Part shown: in pieces, positions 5,963 through 14,359 of the stretch
How positions within the stretch are numbered: the stretch's first letter is position 1
Layout: every line of letters begins with the position of its first letter
NCBI GenBank assembly: GCA_032250585.1
Contig: JAVVFH010000005.1
Location: 1-38,510 of the forward strand
DNA from: JAVVFH01 sp032250585
GTDB lineage: Bacteria; Pseudomonadota; Gammaproteobacteria; Xanthomonadales; SZUA-36
DNA length: 38,510 nt
Direction: 5' to 3'
Position numbers and translations under genes: made by a program
The notes under the pieces: model-generated
Told to the model about the DNA's origin: nothing
Seen by the model: only the letters and a program-made list of their open reading frames with translations
The model's database searches: none

Positions 5963-8431
5963 TCAGGCCGCGTGCTGGGTGTCGACCCGCTGCCCGGTTT
6001 TTTTGCCCAGGCGCAATTCCTCCGGGTCGAAGTCATCCACCGCAACGATCTCCCTCACCAGTTCCCTGGAGTGACGCAGGATATCGCCTTCTTTCGTACT
6101 CAGGATGCCTTTCTCCACCGCGTGCTGCAGTTGCTGATCCGAGGTCATACCTTCGATTTCTCCTTGCCTGAGGGCCTTCAGCAGCTTGCGCTCGAGGGGT
6201 TCGGCCTGGATGACTTTCGGCAGCGCCTCTTCCATCAGACCGACCGGGTGCCCGGCGCGCGCGGAACGGTAGACGCCGTGCGTCAAACGGTCGCGGGTGT
6301 CGGAAGGAGACAGCAGCAACTGTGCCACCTTGTGCGTCAGGCGGTCGCCCGGCGCGCGTTCCCTGCGTCCAAAGGGAAAGACCACGAAACGCAGCACGGG
6401 GCGCAGGTAGCGGTTCGGGAAATTGTCGATCACCAGTCGCAGGGCGATCTGTATCCGGTAGATCGCGTTGTGGAAGGCCCAGGCCAGGATCGCCTGGTCG
6501 GCCGCGGGCCGGCCTTGTGACTCGAAGCGCTTGAGCATCGCAGAGCAGATGTAAAGGTGGCTCAAGACGTCGCCCAGGCGCGCGGAGATGTGTTCTTTCT
6601 GCTTCAGCTTCCCTCCCAGCGTGAGCATCGTGATATCGGACACGAATGCCAGCGCCGCGGAATAGCGTGAGAGTTTCTGGTAGTAGCGGGCGGTTTTGCG
6701 GTCGTGCGGCACGGCTGCGAACCTGCCGAAGCTCAGACCCAGAATCAGGCTGCGCGCCGCGTTGCGGATGCTGTAGCCGATGTGGCCGAACAACAGTTGG
6801 TCGAACCGGTCGATCCGCACGCGCTCGTTTTCGATACGGGCCGCTTCCATTTCCTTGAGGACGTACGGGTGACAGCGAATGGCTCCCTGGCCGAAGATCA
6901 GCAGGTTGCGCGTCAGGATGTTCGCGCCTTCGACCGTGATCCAGATCGGCATGCCCTGCCAGGCGCGGCCGAGGTAGTTTTTCGGCCCGAGAATAACGCC
7001 CTTGCCGCCGTGAATGTCCATCGCGTCACTGATGATCTCGCGGGCCATTTCGGTCGCGTGATACTTGGCGATGGCGGAACTGACGGCGGGTTTTTCACCG
7101 AGATCGACGGCTGTAGCGGTCATGCGCGACAGCGCGGACGTGGCGTAGGCGTTGCCGGCGATACGCGCGAGGGCAGCTTCGACGCCTTCGAAACGCCCGA
7201 TGGGCATGTTGAACTGCTTGCGGATCCGGGCGTAGGCGCCAGTGGCCATGGCGCCCATCTTGGCCCCGCCGGTCGAAGACGAAGGCAGCGAGATGGCGCG
7301 CCCGACCGACAGGCTCTCAACCAGCATCCGCCAGCCCTGGCCGGCCATGTCGATACCGCCGATCAGCGTGTTTAGTGGCACAAAGACGTCTTTGCCTGTG
7401 ATTGGCCCGTTTTGAAAGGGCACGTTCATCGGCATGTGGCGGCGTCCGATCTGCATGCCTTCGACGTCGTGAGGGATCAGCGCCAGGCTGATGCCGAGTT
7501 CCTTGCGGTCGCCCAGCAGGCCATCCGGATCGTAGAGACGAAAAGCGAGTCCCACCAGGGTTGCCACGGGTGCCAGCGTAATGTAGCGTTTGTCGAAGTT
7601 GAGTCGCATACCGAGGACTTCCTCGCCTTTGTAGCGGCCCTTGCAGACGATTCCGTAGTCAGGAATGGATGTCGCGTCTGAACCCGCCGTGGGCCCGGTC
7701 AAGCCGAAACAGGGAATTTCATCGCCGCGCGCCAGGCGCGGCAGGTAATGATTTTTCTGTTCGTCCGTGCCGTAATGCAGCAGCAGTTCACCGGGTCCCA
7801 GTGAATTGGGAACCGCGACATGGGAGCCGGCCACAGAACTGACCGAGGAGATTTTCTGCAGCACCGCGCGGTGTGCCATCGCGGAGAACCCAAGACCACC
7901 GTATTCCTTCGGAATGATCATGCCGAAAAAACGGTGGGTTTTCAGAAACTCCCAGGTTTTCGCGTCGAGGTCGGCCTCTTCATGGGTGATTTCCCATTGC
8001 CTGAGCATGCCGCAAAGTTCTTCCACAGGTCCGTCAACAAAGGCCTGCTCCTCAACGGTGAGTTCCAGATAAGCTTGTTTTTTCAGTAACTTCCAGTTCG
8101 GCTTGCCGGCGAATAACTCGCCCTCCCAACCCACCGTGCCGGCCTCCAGCGCGACCTGCTCGGTTTCGGACATCTCCGGCAGCATGCGCCGGAACGTTTT
8201 GAGGAAGGGCGCGCTGAGGAATTGCTGGCGCCAGGAACGCAGGTTCAACGGAACTGCGATCAGCGCAAACAGGAGGGCAATCACGACCACACTGAGCAGA
8301 GAGGCGGCGCCTGTGACGGCGAAAACGACGATTCCGGCGGCCATTGCGGCCGTCCAGATCAAAAGCTTCGTGCCGTAGAAAGCGCACACCAGCGAGATAG
8401 CGAACAGTGTCAAAAGCATCAACCAGGTCAT
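5963..8431 (-). CDS. fadE: Acyl-CoA dehydrogenase FadE
   Basis: An 822-residue protein, near the 814 residues of E. coli FadE and twice the size of ordinary acyl-CoA dehydrogenases. Two or three hydrophobic segments fill residues 1-65. The dehydrogenase core follows (FFGMIIPKEYGGLGFSAMAHRAV, CFGLTGPTAGSDA, SVGRAISLPSSSTGGAK, YRIQIALRL) and a C-terminal FadE-specific domain ends near LRLGKKTGQRVDTQHAA. It catalyses the first step of beta-oxidation, making trans-2-enoyl-CoA at the membrane with FAD. GGAGGT lies just before the ATG at 8431. A TetR gene is divergent, and a cluster of repeated ATGGTAAA half-sites sits upstream, so control by that repressor is likely. No other fad genes are in the window. 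Confidence 0.95.
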   Translation of the reverse strand: MTWLMLLTLFAISLVCAFYGTKLLIWTAAMAAGIVVFAVTGAASLLSVVVIALLFALIAVPLNLRSWRQQFLSAPFLKTFRRMLPEMSETEQVALEAGTVGWEGELFAGKPNWKLLKKQAYLELTVEEQAFVDGPVEELCGMLRQWEITHEEADLDAKTWEFLKTHRFFGMIIPKEYGGLGFSAMAHRAVLQKISSVSSVAGSHVAVPNSLGPGELLLHYGTDEQKNHYLPRLARGDEIPCFGLTGPTAGSDATSIPDYGIVCKGRYKGEEVLGMRLNFDKRYITLAPVATLVGLAFRLYDPDGLLGDRKELGISLALIPHDVEGMQIGRRHMPMNVPFQNGPITGKDVFVPLNTLIGGIDMAGQGWRMLVESLSVGRAISLPSSSTGGAKMGAMATGAYARIRKQFNMPIGRFEGVEAALARIAGNAYATSALSRMTATAVDLGEKPAVSSAIAKYHATEMAREIISDAMDIHGGKGVILGPKNYLGRAWQGMPIWITVEGANILTRNLLIFGQGAIRCHPYVLKEMEAARIENERVRIDRFDQLLFGHIGYSIRNAARSLILGLSFGRFAAVPHDRKTARYYQKLSRYSAALAFVSDITMLTLGGKLKQKEHISARLGDVLSHLYICSAMLKRFESQGRPAADQAILAWAFHNAIYRIQIALRLVIDNFPNRYLRPVLRFVVFPFGRRERAPGDRLTHKVAQLLLSPSDTRDRLTHGVYRSARAGHPVGLMEEALPKVIQAEPLERKLLKALRQGEIEGMTSDQQLQHAVEKGILSTKEGDILRHSRELVREIVAVDDFDPEELRLGKKTGQRVDTQHAA

Positions 8432-8529
8432 GTAATACCTCCACGAATCCGTTTTCCAGGCGTCCGGGTGTTGGAAATTTACCCACCGGCGTCAAAGTTA
8501 CGAGCAACAGCCAATGAACAGGACCGGCG

Positions 8530-8574
8530 ATGGTACGTTTACCATACGTTTACCATACGCTAGAGTATGGTAAA
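8530..8574. promoter_or_regulatory. Operator-like repeat cluster upstream of fadE
   Basis: TTTACCATAC occurs at 8538-8547 and 8549-8558 (11-base period) and in inverse at 8565-8574. The last two form a 10-bp-arm palindrome with a 6-base spacer. A further half-site ATGGTA at 8530-8535 pairs with TACCAT at 8540-8545 across 4 bases. This gives four phased half-sites within 45 bases, about 100 bases before fadE. They are likely binding sites for a fatty-acid-responsive regulator; the adjacent TetR protein is the obvious candidate. Confidence 0.65.
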
Positions 8575-8591
8575 GCCCATGATACAAGTCA

Positions 8592-8604
8592 ACTGTAAGA
8601 CAGT
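8592..8604. repeat. Short inverted repeat between fadE and the TetR gene
   Basis: ACTGT-AAG-ACAGT, 5-bp arms. The 376-base gap 8432-8807 holds this, the two operator-like arrays and a promoter; no further gene was seen in it. Confidence 0.25.
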
Positions 8605-8622
8605 GGGCGCCGCGGTTTGGAT

Positions 8623-8653
8623 TTGACAGGATTGTCTGACACAGCAACAATCC
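8623..8653 (+). promoter_or_regulatory. Promoter of the TetR gene with internal palindrome
   Basis: TTGACA (8623-8628) is 17 bases from AACAAT (8646-8651). GGATTGT (8629-8635) and ACAATCC (8647-8653) form an inverted repeat filling the spacer and the -10. This is a typical position for an autorepressor site. Its sequence differs from the fadE repeats. Confidence 0.45.
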
Positions 8654-8807
8654 AAGCCTCGAGAGACCCCTGACAGCATGCAGCGCGCCTTGTCCCGGTG
8701 CCAGCTGACGGGCCTACGCTTATTGGCCGTGATGCCTGATTATGGACTGCATCCCGTTCACAGCTGCGATAGAACGACTCATTAAGGGCGACTGGCCAGG
8801 AGAAGCA

Positions 8808-9386
8808 TTGAAAACGAACGTCAAACGCGAGCGCACGACATTGAGCGCGGCCGACTGGGAGCGTGCCGCGCTGGAATCGATTGCCGAGCAGGGTGTACAG
8901 GCGCTTGCCGTCGAACCACTGGCCCGTCGGATGGGCATTACCAAGGGCAGCTTCTACTGGCATTTTCCCAGCCGTGAGTGCCTTCTCGAGCAAGCACTAC
9001 AGCGCTGGGAGGAGCATGACAGCCGCAATCTGAGCAAATCCCTGGGAGAAATCCACCAGCCGCGTGATCGACTGACCTCGTTTTTCCGCCGCGTCGTGCG
9101 CGAGAAGTTGACTCATGAAGTCTACAGCGAGTTATGCTCGGCCGCCGGACACCCCCAGGTCGCGCCGGTTCTGGAGCGGGTCGCCGAAAGACGCATGGAG
9201 CACTTGTCCGCCGCCTTCGAGGAACTCGGTATGGAGCCAGCGACGGCCCGCAACCGGGCTCGCATGACCTACTCCGTCTACCTGGGTTTTCTGCAGCTGC
9301 AGCGGCAGCATCAAACGCCCCATCTCAGCAGCCAGGAATTTGACGCTTACATCGAGCACGTGATAGACACCCTGATACCGGCTTGA
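8808..9386 (+). CDS. TetR/AcrR-family transcriptional regulator
   Basis: A 192-residue protein starting at TTG 8808, with AGGAG seven to eight bases before it. An in-frame ATG at 8742 has no ribosome site and would add 22 residues. The N-terminal helix-turn-helix reads VEPLARRMGITKGSFYWHFPSRECLLEQAL, the TetR signature. The C-terminal ligand-binding helices are not diagnostic. It is divergent from fadE, and the shared 376-base region carries two operator-like arrays, so it probably represses fadE and itself and senses an acyl-CoA or fatty acid. That role is inferred from position. It is not clearly PsrA or FadR. Confidence 0.85.
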   Translation: MKTNVKRERTTLSAADWERAALESIAEQGVQALAVEPLARRMGITKGSFYWHFPSRECLLEQALQRWEEHDSRNLSKSLGEIHQPRDRLTSFFRRVVREKLTHEVYSELCSAAGHPQVAPVLERVAERRMEHLSAAFEELGMEPATARNRARMTYSVYLGFLQLQRQHQTPHLSSQEFDAYIEHVIDTLIPA

Positions 9387-9427
9387 ACGATCGGTCGGAC
9401 GATCCCCGCGGACCGTGATTCAACGCA

Positions 9428-9456
9428 TTGAAATGGAGGGGGTGAGCGACTATTCT
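9428..9456 (+). promoter_or_regulatory. pckG promoter
   Basis: TTGAAA (9428-9433), a 17-base spacer and TATTCT (9451-9456) form a good sigma70 promoter about 50 bases upstream of pckG, giving it a transcript separate from the TetR gene. Confidence 0.6.
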
Positions 9457-9510
9457 CCCTGCTCCCGATTGCGGACTCGGTCAAGGGACAACTGAAGAGA
9501 GGAAATGCAC

Positions 9511-11268
9511 GTGACCACAGATCAGGCGTTGAAAGACTGGGTCGATGAGGTTGTTTGCCTGACGGGGGCCAATGCGGTCAAATGGTGCAACGGTTCGACC
9601 GCCGAGTACGATGAACTGATCGGCGAAATGCTCGAGTCCGGCGATCTCGTCGAACTCAATCAGGAAACCCATCCCGGCTGCTATCTCCATCGTTCCGACC
9701 CCTCCGATGTGGCGCGCGTGGAGCATCTGACCTACGTGTGTACCCCCAGACAGGAGGATGCGGGCCCGAACAACAACTGGATGGCGCCGCATGAGGCTCG
9801 TGACCTGATGCAAGCGAATTTCAAAGGTTGCATGAAAGGCCGGACGCTATACGTCATCCCCTATTGCATGGGCCCGATCGACTCACCGTTGTCACGCTGC
9901 GGAGTGGAAATCACCGACAGTCCGTACGTCGTTGTCAATATGCACCTGATGACCCGTATGGGCGATGCCGCGCTGGAGCGTATCGAGCATGAGGGCAGCT
10001 TCATCAAAGGCCTTCACTCGATTGGCGATCTCGATCCGGATCGACGTTTCATCATGCATTTTCCAGATGAGCTGGAGATTCAGAGTTTCGGGTCTGGTTA
10101 CGGCGGCAACGCGCTGCTGGGCAAGAAGTGTCACGCTTTGAGGATCGCCAGTTTTCAGGCTCGCAGTGAAGGCTGGCTGGCCGAGCACATGCTGATCGTC
10201 GGCGTCGAAAACCCGCAGGGGAAAACGCATTACATTGCAGCGGCGTTTCCTTCTGCCTGCGGCAAGACGAACCTGGCCATGCTGATACCGCCCGCAAGCT
10301 ACAAAGGCTGGAAAGTATGGACAGTCGGTGACGATATCTGCTGGATGCGAGTGGGTGAGGATGGCCGCATGTGGGCGATCAACCCGGAGGCCGGGTTTTT
10401 CGGGGTTGCCCCTGGCACCGCCGAAAACACCAACCCAAATGCCCTGGCCATGCTGGATCGCGACGCGATTTTTACGAATGTCGCCGTGACCGGCGACAAG
10501 CAGCCCTGGTGGGAGGGTCTGGACGACCGAGTACCGGCGCTGGATTGGCAGGGCAACCCCTACGATCCTGGCAAAGGCCCCGCTGCTCATCCGAACTCGC
10601 GCTTTACAGTGCGGATGTCGCAATGCCCGTCTTACAGCGAACAGGCCGAAGCTGCGGCCGGCGTTCCAATTACCGCCATTGTCTTCGGCGGTCGGCGCGA
10701 ACGCCTGGTGCCACTCGTAATGGAAAGCGAATCCTGGAATCACGGTGTTCTGCTCGGTGCCGCGATGGCGTCCGAGACGACCGCCGCCAATGTCGACGCG
10801 GTCGGCATCGTTCGCCGCGATCCGATGGCGATGAAGCCGTTTTGCGGTTACAACTTCGCCGACTACTGGGCGCATTGGCTGGGCTTCGGGGACATTTCCG
10901 ACAAGCTGCCGAAAATTTTCCACGTCAATTGGTTCCGCAAAGACCAGCAGGGTAAATTCATGTGGCCCGGCTTTGGCGAAAACATGCGCGTGCTCGAGTG
11001 GATCATCAATCGCTGTGAAGAGGCGGTGCCCGCGGTGGCAACTCCGATCGGCCGGGTGCCGCGAGTAAATGACCTCAGGCTGGAGGGTGTCGATGTGCCC
11101 GCAGCGACCATCGAGGCACTGATCGCGGTGGACAGGGAAGCCTGGAAGCAGGAGATCGCGGAAATCGGCGAATACCTCGCCTCCTACGGCGAACGCACGC
11201 CGCAGGCATTACACGCGGAACGGTCCCGCGTCGAGACGGGCTTGTTGGCCCCGGCTTCAAGCGCATGA
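9511..11268 (+). CDS. pckG: Phosphoenolpyruvate carboxykinase (GTP)
   Basis: A 585-residue protein from GTG 9511, which has AGAGAGG at ideal spacing; an ATG two codons earlier abuts the same ribosome site. Diagnostic blocks are YVIPYCMGPIDSPLSRCGVEITDSPYVVVNMHLMTRMG, the kinase-1 loop with hyper-reactive cysteine FPSACGKTNLAM, TVGDDICWMR, INPEAGFFGVAPGT and GFGENMRVLEWI-type motifs. It converts oxaloacetate and GTP to PEP and CO2 for gluconeogenesis. Most enteric relatives use the ATP enzyme; the GTP form occurs in Xanthomonadales and some other gammaproteobacteria. It has its own promoter and follows the fatty-acid genes, consistent with growth on acetyl-CoA-yielding substrates. The 36 bases to the next, convergent gene hold nothing obvious. 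Confidence 0.95.
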   Translation: MTTDQALKDWVDEVVCLTGANAVKWCNGSTAEYDELIGEMLESGDLVELNQETHPGCYLHRSDPSDVARVEHLTYVCTPRQEDAGPNNNWMAPHEARDLMQANFKGCMKGRTLYVIPYCMGPIDSPLSRCGVEITDSPYVVVNMHLMTRMGDAALERIEHEGSFIKGLHSIGDLDPDRRFIMHFPDELEIQSFGSGYGGNALLGKKCHALRIASFQARSEGWLAEHMLIVGVENPQGKTHYIAAAFPSACGKTNLAMLIPPASYKGWKVWTVGDDICWMRVGEDGRMWAINPEAGFFGVAPGTAENTNPNALAMLDRDAIFTNVAVTGDKQPWWEGLDDRVPALDWQGNPYDPGKGPAAHPNSRFTVRMSQCPSYSEQAEAAAGVPITAIVFGGRRERLVPLVMESESWNHGVLLGAAMASETTAANVDAVGIVRRDPMAMKPFCGYNFADYWAHWLGFGDISDKLPKIFHVNWFRKDQQGKFMWPGFGENMRVLEWIINRCEEAVPAVATPIGRVPRVNDLRLEGVDVPAATIEALIAVDREAWKQEIAEIGEYLASYGERTPQALHAERSRVETGLLAPASSA

Positions 11269-11304
11269 TGCAGTTCGGCGAGTTTTCCCAGACTCCAGAT
11301 TTCG

Positions 11305-12660
11305 TCAACCGGAGGAAGATTTCAAGCGCTGCGAAAGCTCGCGATTGGCCGTCTGCAGCATCGACTCCCGGTCCAGGGAGGCGAGAATGGCGCGCGCGGT
11401 GGCACGCGGGCCTGCCTCACCCCATGATTTGCCACTGGCGAACCAGCTCTGTGCCATCCGACCGGTGAGATAGGTCGCATACCAGGCCAGTGTACCCTGG
11501 GCGCCCGCAGTCAGCGCCGTCGACAGTCCGGCGCTGGCGATTTTAAGGGCGCTGGCGACCAGGTTCGTTCCCCAATAAGCGCCCATCAGCACCGCGAGTT
11601 GTGCCGAAATGGTCAACAACAGGCGCGAGGCCTCGCGCCGCGAGGGCCGGAAGCCATAGATTTCGCCGAGGTGAATGACCAGGCCCAGATCGCTGCCAGC
11701 CGCGGCCAGCAGATCCGCTGCCGGCACCGGGTTGGCCGCCACCAGCAAGCCTTTTGCGAGGCAATACTTGTGGATGAGCCGGTCGGCTACCGCTTTGCGC
11801 GCTTCGACGATGCGGGTGGCCACCTGGCGGTCCAGTTCGGAGGCGAACAGCGCCGCATTCAGCGCGGCCAGCGTTTTACCTTCTTTTTCCAACAGCCGCC
11901 ACAAGACCTCTTTGAGCCCGGTCGTGTCGGTCGGTCGGGCACGCCACTCTTCTATTTCCCGACCCTTCGCGTCCACCCGGATTACGAGTTCCGGTCGCGG
12001 TGCGGCGCTCGCGGCGATCACGCGCTTGGGGGGCAGCAAGCCTTCGCAGCGCTCGCGCAGCCGTTCCAGCAGCAAGTCCCGTTCCGGCTCCGTGTAACGA
12101 TCCGCCTTGTTCAGCACCAGGATCACGGCACGCTGGGCCCCGCAGAGTTCACGCAGGGCCTTAAACTCGCGCTCCGTCAGGTCCGAGTCACATACCATCA
12201 GGATCACGTCGGCGCGACGACTGACGGAACGGGCGAGCCGCTCACGCTGTGCGCCATCCATTTCGTCGATGCCCGGCGTGTCGATCAAAACGGTGTGCCC
12301 TTGCTCCACGGAGTGCCAGGGTTCGTGGGCTTCCTGTCTGGTTTCGCCATGCAGGGGGCTGGTGTGGAATGCCTCGCGCCGCAGCAGCGCATTGAGCAGG
12401 GAGGATTTGCCGACGCCGACGCGGCCGAACGCCGCCACGTGGATTTCGCCCCGACGCAGCTTTCTCGACAGGGCTTCAATCTCCTTGAATTCGGTTGCCA
12501 GTTCCACCCGGATCGCGGCCGGGATGCTGCTGTCTTCGATCAGTTCGCGCAGGTTGCGGTTGGCATCGAGCAAGTGCTCGTCAGGATGCGTTTTTTTCGC
12601 GTTTTCTGCGCGTGATCGCCAGTTTCGCAAACCGGACTGCGCCCGCTTCCAGATGGTCAT
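11305..12660 (-). CDS. GTPase with C-terminal DUF697-like membrane domain (second of pair)
   Basis: A 451-residue protein. The GTPase motifs are GRVGVGKSS (G1, residues 79-87), DTPG (G3, 127-130) and NKAD (G4, 184-187). A charged helical region occupies residues 1-70. The C-terminal 170 residues are alanine-rich and hydrophobic (NPVPAADLLAAAGSDLGLVIHLGEIYGF and two likely membrane segments), as in DUF697/YcjF-type GTPases. Function is not established; such proteins are related to Era/dynamin-like GTPases and may act at the membrane. Its start overlaps the upstream GTPase gene by 80 bases and has GAGGAT at proper distance, so the two are translationally coupled and probably partner proteins. 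An RNA-related Era role is less likely because there is no KH domain. Confidence 0.75.
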   Translation of the reverse strand: MTIWKRAQSGLRNWRSRAENAKKTHPDEHLLDANRNLRELIEDSSIPAAIRVELATEFKEIEALSRKLRRGEIHVAAFGRVGVGKSSLLNALLRREAFHTSPLHGETRQEAHEPWHSVEQGHTVLIDTPGIDEMDGAQRERLARSVSRRADVILMVCDSDLTEREFKALRELCGAQRAVILVLNKADRYTEPERDLLLERLRERCEGLLPPKRVIAASAAPRPELVIRVDAKGREIEEWRARPTDTTGLKEVLWRLLEKEGKTLAALNAALFASELDRQVATRIVEARKAVADRLIHKYCLAKGLLVAANPVPAADLLAAAGSDLGLVIHLGEIYGFRPSRREASRLLLTISAQLAVLMGAYWGTNLVASALKIASAGLSTALTAGAQGTLAWYATYLTGRMAQSWFASGKSWGEAGPRATARAILASLDRESMLQTANRELSQRLKSSSG

Positions 12661-14092
12661 TCAACAGATCCTCAAAAGCCTCGGCGGCCGGATAAGGCCG
12701 CAATTGGCCGCGACTGGCCATTGTCTGCGCTGCGGCCCTGCCCAGGCTGTCGAATATCATGCCATAGGCCACGGCGTGAACCAGGCCGCCGGACACGGTG
12801 CCGACGCCGGGAAAAGCTTTCAATGCATTGCCGGCGATGGCCAGCGTGATCGCCGTCATGTTCTTTATCTTACCGCCCGCCAGTTTCAGGAAAGACTCGA
12901 TTTCGAGCTCTTTTACGGGTACGTCGTAAAGCCGCGAAAGCTCTTTCATCAACTGGGTTGCCAGCAACCCCTGGATCACGAGGTCGGAACCCGGGGCGAC
13001 CGCAGCCAGGGCGCCGACGACGGCGCGCCGTGAATACTTGCCGACCAGTTCTTCTGCCTGTTCTTGCCGGTGCCGGTCCCGCGCCGCCGACAGCTTTTCC
13101 CCGGCCAATGAAAGGACCGCGGTTTCACGCAGGGATTCCATCAGCTCGCGATCTCGGTCGAGGTGCCTTTGCACCGCTTGCCTGAGGGCGTCGATTTCCG
13201 GGCTTCGCGGGCGGTCTGAGCGCTCCTCGATGCCCTCACCGAGCAACCGAACGACTTCCTCACGACCGCCGGTCCTGATGGGCACGATATCCGCTCGGTC
13301 GACGCCTGTTTTGCGCCGAATTCCGTCCAGGAGGGCTTCGCGCTCGGTTTCCGAGTAGCGGTCCATCTTGTTCAACGCCAGCAGCAGCGGTTTACCGAAC
13401 TTTTTCAGATATTGAACTTGAGTGGCTTCGCTGCCGCTGAGGTCACCTTCGCACAGAAAAATTACCAGGTGGGCGCGGCGGGCCTCCTCGCGGGCAGGGG
13501 TGTCGTCGCGCAGATTGAAACCCGGCAGGTCACTGATTACCACGCGGTCGCCGGAGGCGGCGCGCCAGTTGAAACGCCGGATCTCTGCCGTAGAGCCCGC
13601 GCGCGGGTCGGTAGTGACCTCGGCTTCCGGCAACAGCGCCTTGACCAGACTGCTTTTGCCGCTGCTTACTTCGCCGTAAATCGCCAGGTAGACCTCGCCG
13701 CCTGCCCGGCGGCGTCGCTGTTCGCGGATTTCGGCGAGCGCGGCGGATACGTTGACGCCTTGCTGTGAGGATTCCAGCACTTCCTGTTGCAAGCGTTCCG
13801 CGTCGGGTGGATCAGGCCCGCGCCGCACCGGCTTTTTCGCCGGCCGGAACCAGCGCCAGAAGAACACGATGGTAAACAGGGGCAGTCCGGCAAGAATCAG
13901 TGCATAACTCACCTGGACCCAGGCGGGCGCGACCATGAGGTAATTCCACACGGAAAGCGCGGTATCGGTGACGAGCAGTACCAGGAACAGCATCAGGAAT
14001 GCTGCCAGGAGGATCGTCAGGGAGACGAGGAAGCGAACAGGCATTATGGGTTGAATGTGCTGGTTTTGCCGGGCAATATCAAGAGCCCGCAT
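12581..14092 (-). CDS. Membrane-anchored GTPase with DUF697-like domain (first of pair)
   Basis: A 503-residue protein. Two transmembrane helices lie at about residues 20-42 and 58-82. A basic linker and coiled segment lead to the GTPase: GEVSSGKSS (140-148), DLPGF (188-192) and NKMD (241-244). The region from 340 on is the DUF697-like part (AALAAVAPGSDLVIQGLLATQLMKELSRLYDV; ITLAIAGNALKAFPGVGTVSGGLVHAVAYGMIF). The pairing with a second, soluble-N-terminus GTPase, each with its own full G1-G3-G4 set, suggests a heteromeric membrane GTPase. The start could instead be ATG 14044, which would remove 16 polar residues; neither has a clear ribosome site. Function unknown. Confidence 0.75.
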   Translation of the reverse strand: MRALDIARQNQHIQPIMPVRFLVSLTILLAAFLMLFLVLLVTDTALSVWNYLMVAPAWVQVSYALILAGLPLFTIVFFWRWFRPAKKPVRRGPDPPDAERLQQEVLESSQQGVNVSAALAEIREQRRRRAGGEVYLAIYGEVSSGKSSLVKALLPEAEVTTDPRAGSTAEIRRFNWRAASGDRVVISDLPGFNLRDDTPAREEARRAHLVIFLCEGDLSGSEATQVQYLKKFGKPLLLALNKMDRYSETEREALLDGIRRKTGVDRADIVPIRTGGREEVVRLLGEGIEERSDRPRSPEIDALRQAVQRHLDRDRELMESLRETAVLSLAGEKLSAARDRHRQEQAEELVGKYSRRAVVGALAAVAPGSDLVIQGLLATQLMKELSRLYDVPVKELEIESFLKLAGGKIKNMTAITLAIAGNALKAFPGVGTVSGGLVHAVAYGMIFDSLGRAAAQTMASRGQLRPYPAAEAFEDLLNDHLEAGAVRFAKLAITRRKREKNAS

Positions 14093-14359
14093 TTCTCACC
14101 AAAGCGGACCGCCTTCCTTCAAGCCCTGGCTACTGCTACGAACTTCAGTCCGGCCCGTTGCGCAGCCGCACCTTTTCCGCGCCCCTATCCGGGATACGGG
14201 TGCAATGTTCGGGTTAGGTATGAATTCCAGCAACGTTGTTTACGACGGCGGCGGGCATTGTCAACCGTTGCCGGCCGCGGTACATTAGGTGCCGGGGGGT
14301 ACCGCGCGCCCCACATTTTCCGTCATCGCGAAGATGTCGCGTGGTACTTTGGGGGCGTC

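Noticed and set aside
13787..14359. N-terminal extension of the histidine kinase frame by 191 codons
   Set aside because: It overlaps the opposite GTPase gene, has no sensor-like domain, and a plausible ribosome site precedes ATG 14360.
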